A stretch of 7,954 nucleotides of DNA from an uncultured Chloroflexota bacterium. Its GTDB lineage: Bacteria > Chloroflexota > Anaerolineae > Aggregatilineales > Phototrophicaceae. Of the stretch, positions 1-6,365 are shown piece by piece. The DNA lies in assembly GCA_903904765.1 (NCBI GenBank), contig CAIVEA010000160.1, positions 1 to 7,954 of the forward strand, in the 5' to 3' direction. A program made the position numbers and the translations under genes. The notes under the pieces were generated by a model. The model did no database searches and had not been told where the DNA came from. It was given only the letters and a program-made list of their open reading frames with translations. Each line of letters opens with the position of its first letter. Position 1 is the stretch's first letter.

Positions 1-19
1 AAATTCCCCCGACCAATCA

Positions 20-55
20 CCCTCTCCAACACGCGGAGTACCGCTTTGGAGAGGG
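20..55 (+). repeat. Double-stem hairpin A (AGTA loop)
   Basis: The outer stem CCCTCTCCAA (20-29) pairs with TTGGAGAGGG (46-55). The inner stem GCGG (33-36) pairs with CCGC (41-44) and closes an AGTA loop (37-40). Three bases on the 5' side and one on the 3' side form an asymmetric bulge, which gives the element a direction. The reverse-orientation copy at 7913-7950 is nearly identical. Confidence 0.8.
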
Positions 56-140
56 GAAGTAAGATGGTATTACACCCTTTGCCCTGAGGGAGAAGGGATG
101 GGGATGAGGGTTATCCCGCAAAAAATCTACCCTTGTAAGG

Positions 141-177
141 TCCCCTCTCCGTGCTGAGTACAGCTTTGGAGAGGGGA
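141..177 (+). repeat. Double-stem hairpin B (AGTA loop, covarying stem)
   Basis: The outer stem TCCCCTCTCC (141-150) pairs with GGAGAGGGGA (168-177). The inner stem GCTG (153-156) pairs with CAGC (161-164) around the same AGTA loop (157-160). Compared with hairpin A, the third inner pair has changed from G:C to T:A on both sides at once, so pairing is kept. It lies 120 nt from hairpin A in the same orientation and is followed by the same AAGTAAGA tail. Confidence 0.8.
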
Positions 178-292
178 AGTAAGACGGTCTAACTCCCTTC
201 ACCATGTGGGAAAAGGGGAGCAACAGGATTTCGTATTTCTTAATTCCCTCGCCCTGAGGGAGAGGGATAAAGGGTGAGGGTGCTAAGATGTA

Positions 293-2854
293 CTAACGCC
301 GGATGCGCGGCAGGATGCCTGTCACGACCTCGTAATTGATCGTGCCGATACGTGCCGCCACCTCATCCGCCGTAATTACCTCGTCGCCCTGCCGTCCCAG
401 CAGCACCACTTCATCTCCCACGCTCACATCAGGAATATGGGAGATATTGATCGCGGATTTTTCCATACCCACGCGCCCGACGACGGGCGCACGCTGACCA
501 TGTATCAGCACTTCGCCCCAATTGCGCGGCGCACGGCGGAAGCCATCGGCATAGCCAACGGGCAGAATGGCAATGCGTTCTTCCTCAGTCACGCGGTAGG
601 TGCGCCCGTAACCCACCGAATGCCCGCCGGGGAGCGTCTTGACCTGCGCGACGGATGTTTTCCACGTCAGCACAGGCTTGAACGTTTCCGGGACAGGCAC
701 GGATTGCGACGGTGACAGCCCGTACAGCGCCAACCCCACCCGCACCATGTTGAAATGATAATCTTTGGAGGCCAGCGTCGCTGCCGAGTTCGCCGCGTGG
801 ATATAGGCGAAGTTGAAACCGGATGCCCGCAGCGGTTTGATGATGTCGCGAAACGACTTGGCTTGGTAGGCGGTGAAATCCGGGTCATCATCGGCGCTGG
901 CGAAGTGCGTGAAAATGCCCTCCACCTCCAGATGGTTGAGCGTGTACAGATGGCGGAACAGCAGCATGGCCTCTTTGGGCATCACGCCCAAGCGCCCCAT
1001 GCCGGTATCCACCTTCACATGCACAGGCAGCTTCGCACCCAGTTCCCGCGCCGCCCGGTCATACGCCCTCGCCAGATCGAGATCGTACAGCGTGAGCGTC
1101 AAATTCTGGCGGACAGCCTGCCGCACGGCGCTGACCGGCGTGTAATTCAGCACCAGAATCGGCGCATCAATACCCGCCTCGCGCAGTTCCAGCGCCTCGC
1201 CCACCGAACTCACACCCAGATATTCCGCCCCGTTCAGCAGCGCAGTACGCCCCACCGACACCGCCCCGTGACCATAGGCATCGGCCTTGACCACCGCCAT
1301 CAGCGCCACCTGATCGCCCACCAGACTCTTGATGCCGCGCACATTCCCCGCCAGCGCCGCCAGATCAATCTCCACGCGGCTGAGCTGCGTGGGTTGTGCC
1401 AGCAGAGTCATATCCATCATCACATCCTGCCGGGGCAGCAGGTTGCGCTCTTGATCGTCACGCAGGAGCGCCTGTGTCACCAGTTCCATACGGGTCGCCG
1501 CGCCGCCCGTCACCACCACCACATCATTCGCGGATAGGCCGTAGCGATCACGCAGCATGGTGACGGTATCCTGCACGCTGTAAGTGGTACACACCTGCTT
1601 GCGGTTCATGCCCTTATCCAGCGCAGCACGGGCAGCGACGGCAGCCTCCGTCCCTTCGGTGATGAACACATCCGCCACTTCTGCCGCCCGTTGCCCGATG
1701 GTGCGGTGGACGAATTGGCTAAACGTCCCCAGTTGATCGAGATCGCCCAGCACAAAAATCAGACGGTAGCGGTCATCCGGCGGGCGCTCGGCATTCACCG
1801 ATTGCATCCAGTTCAGCGCCGCCAGCGCCGATCCCATCGTGGCATTGGCCGAATCTTCCACCAGCAGACTGTTGTTCTGACCGTTCAGTGGACTCATGCG
1901 CCCCGGCAGATACGACACCTCGCTCAAAGCATGCAGCGCATCATCCAGCGGCACATTGTAGTGCAGCCCTACCGCCACTGCCGCCAGCGCCGCGTACATC
2001 TGATGTTTGCCCAGCCAAGGAATCCAGCGCCCGACATAGCGTTCGCTGCCATGCCGCAGATCAAATCCAGTCTTGCTCACCCCCGGCAACACGTTATAGG
2101 CGATCAAATCCGCGCCAAAGCTGTCAATGCCCGCCGTCAGCACGCGGGAATGCACCGAGCTATTTAGCAGGCGCGTATAGTCGTCGTCCGCATTCAGCAC
2201 CGCCAGACTTTCTGCCGATAGCCGGTCGAGCAGCAAGCGATACTCGCCAGCAATCTCGTCCAGCGCCCCGAAGGCATCGGTATGCGAATAACCTACATTG
2301 GTAATCACGCATACATCGGGATGCAGCGTTTGCGACAGTTCCGCCATCTCGCCCGGACGGGTGACATCCAATTCCAGCACCACGAACTCATCTTCGGGCG
2401 TGAGGCCAGCCAGCGTCCGGGGCAGTTCCAGCCGCAACGCCGCTTCTCCCCGGCTGCTATGCACATGAAACCGCACGGACAGCACCTGCGTGATGGCCTG
2501 CACCGTCAGCGATTTGCCCGCTGTCCCCGTCACACAGACCACCTGCGTCCCCAACTTCTTGAGCATGTAGCGCGTCCAGCCCACCAGTGCCGCTTCAGTG
2601 TCGCGCACGATGACCACCGACACGCCCTTTGTATCAAACTCCGGCGGGTGTGTACACAGGATGCCCAGACACCCCTTCTCCACCGCCTCCCGCATGAACT
2701 GATGTGTATCGCCCTGATCGGTTTTGAGCGCCACAAACATTTGCGCTTCGCCCGCCTGCCGCGCATCGAAGCAAAAATCAGTGAAGATGTGGGCAGCAGG
2801 TTCGCCGAAAAGCTGTCCGTTGGAGGCTTCGAGAATATCGTAGAGGCTAATCAT
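293..2854 (-). CDS. MurF-like ligase fused to alanine racemase
   Basis: This is an 853-residue fusion. Residues 1-470 align along their length with MurF, the cytoplasmic ligase that adds D-Ala-D-Ala to UDP-MurNAc-tripeptide: FDAR (29-32), MFVAL (39-43), Walker A GTAGKS (110-115), ITNVGYSH (184-191), VLGDLDQLG (368-376). Residues 490-853 are a full-length PLP alanine racemase (L-Ala to D-Ala). It has the PLP lysine K523 in VVKADAYGHG, KVDTGMGRLG (614-623), NMVRVGLALYG (702-712), the catalytic Tyr749 in VGYGRTY and the GYADG motif. MurF-Alr fusions are known in Bacteroidota; here D-Ala supply and use are again joined. The MurF half is odd, with several conserved residues replaced (see findings). 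The racemase has GME (796-798) where CMD is usual. The ATG start matches the MurF N-terminus; the ribosome site is weak (AAGAGAG, 6 nt upstream). Stop is TAG. Racemase activity is likely; MurF activity is uncertain. Confidence 0.93.
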   Translation of the reverse strand: MISLYDILEASNGQLFGEPAAHIFTDFCFDARQAGEAQMFVALKTDQGDTHQFMREAVEKGCLGILCTHPPEFDTKGVSVVIVRDTEAALVGWTRYMLKKLGTQVVCVTGTAGKSLTVQAITQVLSVRFHVHSSRGEAALRLELPRTLAGLTPEDEFVVLELDVTRPGEMAELSQTLHPDVCVITNVGYSHTDAFGALDEIAGEYRLLLDRLSAESLAVLNADDDYTRLLNSSVHSRVLTAGIDSFGADLIAYNVLPGVSKTGFDLRHGSERYVGRWIPWLGKHQMYAALAAVAVGLHYNVPLDDALHALSEVSYLPGRMSPLNGQNNSLLVEDSANATMGSALAALNWMQSVNAERPPDDRYRLIFVLGDLDQLGTFSQFVHRTIGQRAAEVADVFITEGTEAAVAARAALDKGMNRKQVCTTYSVQDTVTMLRDRYGLSANDVVVVTGGAATRMELVTQALLRDDQERNLLPRQDVMMDMTLLAQPTQLSRVEIDLAALAGNVRGIKSLVGDQVALMAVVKADAYGHGAVSVGRTALLNGAEYLGVSSVGEALELREAGIDAPILVLNYTPVSAVRQAVRQNLTLTLYDLDLARAYDRAARELGAKLPVHVKVDTGMGRLGVMPKEAMLLFRHLYTLNHLEVEGIFTHFASADDDPDFTAYQAKSFRDIIKPLRASGFNFAYIHAANSAATLASKDYHFNMVRVGLALYGLSPSQSVPVPETFKPVLTWKTSVAQVKTLPGGHSVGYGRTYRVTEEERIAILPVGYADGFRRAPRNWGEVLIHGQRAPVVGRVGMEKSAINISHIPDVSVGDEVVLLGRQGDEVITADEVAARIGTINYEVVTGILPRIRR

Positions 2855-2888
2855 GCTACGCTCTCTTGAATGGCAGAGGATGACACTA

Positions 2889-2897
2889 TGTTATAAT
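2889..2897 (+). promoter_or_regulatory. Extended -10 promoter of tgt
   Basis: TG (2889-2890), one base, then a perfect TATAAT (2892-2897) forms a consensus extended -10 element. The upstream TTGAAT (2866-2871) is spaced 20 nt away, too far for a good -35, which fits an extended -10 promoter. Transcription would start near 2904, giving a leader of roughly 30 nt before the tgt ATG. Confidence 0.55.
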
Positions 2898-2917
2898 AGC
2901 ACGGGTCATGGTTCCAA
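2890..2917 (-). promoter_or_regulatory. Candidate promoter of murF-alr
   Basis: On the minus strand TTGGAA (plus 2912-2917) is followed after 16 nt by TATAAC (plus 2890-2895). This would start RNA near 2883 and leave a leader of about 30 nt. Its -10 shares the TTATAA core with the tgt promoter on the other strand. This is predicted from sequence only. Confidence 0.45.
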
Positions 2918-2927
2918 ACACGGTTAG

Positions 2928-4046
<1,119 letters not shown>

Positions 4047-4129
4047 CCCCCGCTGAGGCTCATCCCCCGTGACAACCCCGCACACGCCCCTGCGCCCGTT
4101 GTACTGCCCGCCATCTTCTGGATAGCTTG

Positions 4130-4948
4130 ATGCACCGCGCCACCCGCGCCCTCGCTGCTGTGGCCTTCACGCTGGTGAGCTGTAGCTCGCCAGTCACACC
4201 GGCCAGCACGCCCACCCACGACAGCATTCCCCTGCGCCTGTACGCCACCTCCGCCACCATTCCCCTGCTACACGACCTCACTACCCGCTACGTGAAAAAC
4301 CACCCCGAAATTGTCTTTTCGCCCATCATCGGCACACAGGCCAACCTGCTCGAACAAATCCGCACCAGCGGCGAAGGCTATCTGCTCACCAACCACCTCC
4401 CACGCGGAAACACGACACAACCGTTGCTGGCGTGGCCCATCGGACAAGACGGAATCGCCGTCATCACCGACCTGACCAACCCCGTCAAAGAACTCACATC
4501 CGAACAGGTACGGCGCATCTTCCTCGGGCATATTGCCAACTGGCAGGATGTGGGCGGCGCAGATTTGCCCATCACCGTCCTCAGCCGCGAGGATGGTTCG
4601 GGAACTCGTGCCGAATTTGAGGAAAAGCTGATCGGGGAACGGCTGACCACCCGCGCCGCCGTCATCATCCCCAGCAGCGCCGCCATGATCGCCAGCACTG
4701 TGCAAATGGCAGGCAGCATCGGCTACGTTTCGATGAGCTATCTGGATGGCAGCGTCACTCCGCTGGCGATAGACGGCATTTCCCCTTCGCCCGCCTCCGT
4801 CAGCCGAAACGAATACCCGCTACGAACCACCTTATTCGTAGTGGGGACAACCGAACCGGACGGTGCATACCGTGACTTTATCGCATGGGTACAAAGTGCG
4901 GAGGGGCAGAGTGTGGTCAGCCAGCATTACGGCGTACTATCACCCTGA
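4130..4948 (+). CDS. PstS-like substrate-binding lipoprotein
   Basis: This 272-residue protein belongs to the PstS-like periplasmic-binding superfamily. It has a short type II signal peptide with lipobox LVSC, so Cys18 should be lipidated and the protein held on the outer face of the membrane. Family signatures are PIGQDGIAVI (103-112), LTSEQVRRIFLGHIANWQDV (122-141), SREDGSGTR (152-160, the oxyanion-binding loop of PstS proteins) and GSIGYVS (195-201). It is shorter than classical PstS, and the usual N-terminal GSST and mid-domain 'SSR' phosphate contacts are not recognisable (ATSATIP 39-45; TNHLPRG 87-93), so phosphate is only one candidate ligand. No pstCAB or phoU is adjacent. ATG 4130 is preferred over an abutting TTG at 4127, because GGA at 4120-4122 is then 7 nt away. 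The 83-nt gap after tgt shows no terminator, so readthrough from tgt is plausible. Confidence 0.88.
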   Translation: MHRATRALAAVAFTLVSCSSPVTPASTPTHDSIPLRLYATSATIPLLHDLTTRYVKNHPEIVFSPIIGTQANLLEQIRTSGEGYLLTNHLPRGNTTQPLLAWPIGQDGIAVITDLTNPVKELTSEQVRRIFLGHIANWQDVGGADLPITVLSREDGSGTRAEFEEKLIGERLTTRAAVIIPSSAAMIASTVQMAGSIGYVSMSYLDGSVTPLAIDGISPSPASVSRNEYPLRTTLFVVGTTEPDGAYRDFIAWVQSAEGQSVVSQHYGVLSP

Positions 4949-4949
4949 C

Positions 4950-5342
4950 TCAGCGCCACGCCCAGAAGAAATTCAGCGGCAGTCCGCACAACAAACTCAA
5001 CACCAGTAACCACAACATGGTGAATGCCAGATCCCGCCAGAAGCGCAGGCGGTTGCGCTGTTGTTCGTGCAGCATCTCTGGATGACGGATGCGGTAGAGT
5101 GCGCGGGCGGCATCGGCATTATCAGGGTTGATACGCAGCGCATTATCGAGGCAAATCGCGCTCTGATCGAGCGACTCCACCGCCACACTCATCCACAACC
5201 ACGCATCCTCGAAATTGTTATCCTCTTGAATCAGTTCCCGCAACAGGCGCACCGCATCCTCACGGCGATCATCCTTCAGCAGATCAATCGCATCCAGCAA
5301 GCGGTCAATCCGCCCTTCGGCGGCGCTCTGCTCGTCAACCAT
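4950..5342 (-). CDS. Small TPR-like protein with C-terminal membrane anchor
   Basis: This 130-residue protein has two visible parts. Residues 8-88 are helical and TPR-like: REDAVRLLRELIQEDNNFED (27-46) leads into AWLWMSVAVES (47-57), then CLDNALRINPDNADAARAL (64-82). This arrangement is familiar from small TPR proteins of Chloroflexota. A basic stretch (RNRLRFWR, 96-103) precedes one hydrophobic segment, about 105-128, ending FFWAWR. The topology would be a cytoplasmic TPR domain with a C-terminal tail anchor, suggesting a scaffold or adaptor at the membrane; no enzymatic motif is seen. The ATG at 5342 is preferred to the longer frame starting at 5408, which would run 22 residues into the deacetylase gene with unlike composition. 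The start overlaps the deacetylase stop by 8 nt (ATGGTTGA), implying translational coupling. The stop lies one base from the convergent PstS-like gene. The partner is unknown. Confidence 0.83.
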   Translation of the reverse strand: MVDEQSAAEGRIDRLLDAIDLLKDDRREDAVRLLRELIQEDNNFEDAWLWMSVAVESLDQSAICLDNALRINPDNADAARALYRIRHPEMLHEQQRNRLRFWRDLAFTMLWLLVLSLLCGLPLNFFWAWR

Positions 5343-6192
5343 CCAACTGCACGCCGTCGAAGAAATCGTACTCGTCCACCGAGTCGTTTTTGGGAACAGG
5401 GAACACACGGGTGAACCCCTGATAGGGCGCTAATGATTTGCGTATCCGCAGCGGCAGGCGCGGCGCACCACCACCCAACTGGCTGGCGTGGCAGGCACTG
5501 GCTTCGTCCCATGCTTCGTAGAAATCGCTAATGTGAATGCGTGTGTGAATCGGTTCGGCATTGTCGAGGATCGCCACCATATCCACATCGTTATTGCGCC
5601 CCAGTTTGCGCGGGTCTTGGCGGCGCACGCGGGTGAGCGCCAGTCCAACACGCATCAACGAGCGCGGGATGGAAGTGTAATATAACTTCTGGGGGGTATA
5701 CGGTTGCAGACCTTCGGTCACGAACGAGGCATCCCCCGCCAGATGGAACGCGCCTACTGTCGCTTGCTGAATGGCGATATGGTCAGGATGCCCGTAGCCA
5801 CCGTACTTATTGAAGGTAATCACCACCTGTGGGCGCAATTCGCGGATGACTTCCACCACCCGCCGGATGACCTGCTCACGCGGAATCTGCCACAGGCAAC
5901 GCGGATCGCGGCTGGTTTCGGAATTCATCATGCCGCTGTCGCGGTAGCCCAGTTTGACCAGATGCTTCAGCTTTAATTTGGCGGCGGCACAGTCCAGTTC
6001 CGCCTGCCGCAAATCCGCCACCGAAGCGTAATCCTTCATAAATTCGGGCGCTACCGTCCCCACATCGCCATTGGTCGCGCAAATCAAAGAGACTTCCGCA
6101 CCATCGGATACATAGCGGGCAATTACCCCACCCGACCCAAAACTCTCATCATCGGGATGTGCTAACGAGAACAAAATACGGCGACTGGACAC
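5335..6192 (-). CDS. PIG-L/LmbE-family zinc deacetylase
   Basis: This is a 285-residue member of the LmbE/PIG-L family, zinc enzymes that remove N-acetyl groups from GlcNAc-type sugars (MshB, Mca, BshB, GlcNAc-PI deacetylase). From the GTG start, AHPDDES has ligands His12 and Asp15 with the general base Asp14. GYGHPDHIA supplies His135 and the third ligand His138. ATNGDVGT (39-46) and TFNKYGG (126-132) also fit. Length and the GYGHPDH motif resemble MshB/Mca more than the shorter BshB proteins, but mycothiol is not expected outside Actinobacteria, so the substrate is open. There is no signal peptide, so it is probably cytoplasmic. GTG 6192 is chosen because GGAGGG (6201-6206) sits 8 nt before it; an in-frame TTG at 6198 would be only 2 nt from that site. 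It overlaps the downstream TPR-anchor gene by 8 nt, forming a two-gene operon, and is divergent from the DUF3048 gene. Confidence 0.92.
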   Translation of the reverse strand: MSSRRILFSLAHPDDESFGSGGVIARYVSDGAEVSLICATNGDVGTVAPEFMKDYASVADLRQAELDCAAAKLKLKHLVKLGYRDSGMMNSETSRDPRCLWQIPREQVIRRVVEVIRELRPQVVITFNKYGGYGHPDHIAIQQATVGAFHLAGDASFVTEGLQPYTPQKLYYTSIPRSLMRVGLALTRVRRQDPRKLGRNNDVDMVAILDNAEPIHTRIHISDFYEAWDEASACHASQLGGGAPRLPLRIRKSLAPYQGFTRVFPVPKNDSVDEYDFFDGVQLDG

Positions 6193-6200
6193 GATCAAAT

Positions 6201-6206
6201 CCCTCC
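6201..6206 (-). promoter_or_regulatory. Strong Shine-Dalgarno site deciding the deacetylase start
   Basis: GGAGGG on the minus strand is the best ribosome site in the window. It is 8 nt from GTG 6192 and only 2 nt from TTG 6198, so it favours the shorter protein. Confidence 0.7.
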
Positions 6207-6312
6207 GGTATCGAACACGGATTGCAGCAGCACAATCTGCGATTTCCCTACGTCATGTTACCGCAGGCGGTCAAACCTGTCACTAGGACTGTGCAATCCA
6301 ACCTCAGCCGCA

Positions 6313-6318
6313 TATACT
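6313..6318 (+). promoter_or_regulatory. Candidate -10 element for the DUF3048 gene
   Basis: TATACT matches the -10 consensus in five of six positions and lies 48 nt before the ATG at 6366. The -35 position (TGTGCA at 6290-6295, 17-nt spacer) is weak, so this promoter may depend on an activator or may be wrongly placed. Confidence 0.3.
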
Positions 6319-6365
6319 AAGCCGCTGTTTGTTTGACCATTTAAGATGAGGTTTTGACTGACGTG

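Larger units (their letters stand above)
20..280. repeat. Left intergenic repeat block, downstream of murF-alr
   Basis: This is a non-coding, purine/pyrimidine-skewed stretch built from repeated pieces. It holds two double-stem hairpins (20-55 and 141-177). It also holds a tandem similarity with a 120-nt offset (about 33-97 against 153-217), including AAGTAAGA followed by GGT after each hairpin. A 13-nt piece, GCCCTGAGGGAGA, occurs at 81-93 and again at 251-263. The 17-mer at 264-280 and the 35-nt segment at 101-135 recur as reverse complements in the right-hand block at 7791-7807 and 7812-7845. Read from the murF-alr stop outward, the order is 17-mer, hairpin B, 35-mer, hairpin A. No convincing gene or terminator with a U-run next to a strong stem is visible. 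The origin of the block (mobile repeat, remnant or functional 3' element) is unknown. Confidence 0.8.
6193..6365. promoter_or_regulatory. Divergent control region between deacetylase and DUF3048 genes
   Basis: This 173-nt non-coding stretch serves two divergent genes. An 8-bp inverted repeat, GGTCAAAC (6269-6276) and GTTTGACC (6331-6338), is separated by 54 nt and brackets the best plus-strand -10 candidate, TATACT (6313-6318). The matching -35 (TGTGCA, 6290-6295, 17-nt spacer) is poor. On the minus strand TTGACC (plus 6269-6274) within the left arm could act as a -35, but its -10 partner (TAGGGA) is weak. The inverted repeat could be a binding site for a dimeric regulator or chance; no regulator gene is present here. 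Confidence 0.4.

Noticed and set aside
17..223. Minus-strand ORF of 68 codons across the left repeat block
   Set aside because: Its sequence is a translation of the tandem repeat (the same peptide pattern appears twice), with no ribosome site or domain; it is a by-product of the repeats.
20..280. CRISPR array
   Set aside because: There are only two full repeat units with long similar stretches between them, no unique spacers of uniform length and no cas genes.
755..1537. Long plus-strand ORF antisense to murF-alr
   Set aside because: It is His/Arg/Gln-rich as expected from the opposite strand of a G+C-rich gene, and it lies wholly inside a well-supported coding region.
4047..4129. Possible terminator or small gene between tgt and the PstS-like gene
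   Set aside because: The 83-nt stretch is C-rich without a stable stem plus T run, and no short frame with a start and ribosome site was found.
5343..5408. N-terminal extension of the TPR-anchor protein to a start at 5408
   Set aside because: It would overlap the deacetylase coding region by 74 nt with residues unlike the rest, while ATG 5342 gives the usual short stop/start overlap.
6193..6198. TTG start at 6198 for the deacetylase
   Set aside because: It is only 2 nt from the GGAGGG site; GTG 6192 has the proper 8-nt spacing. The difference is two residues.
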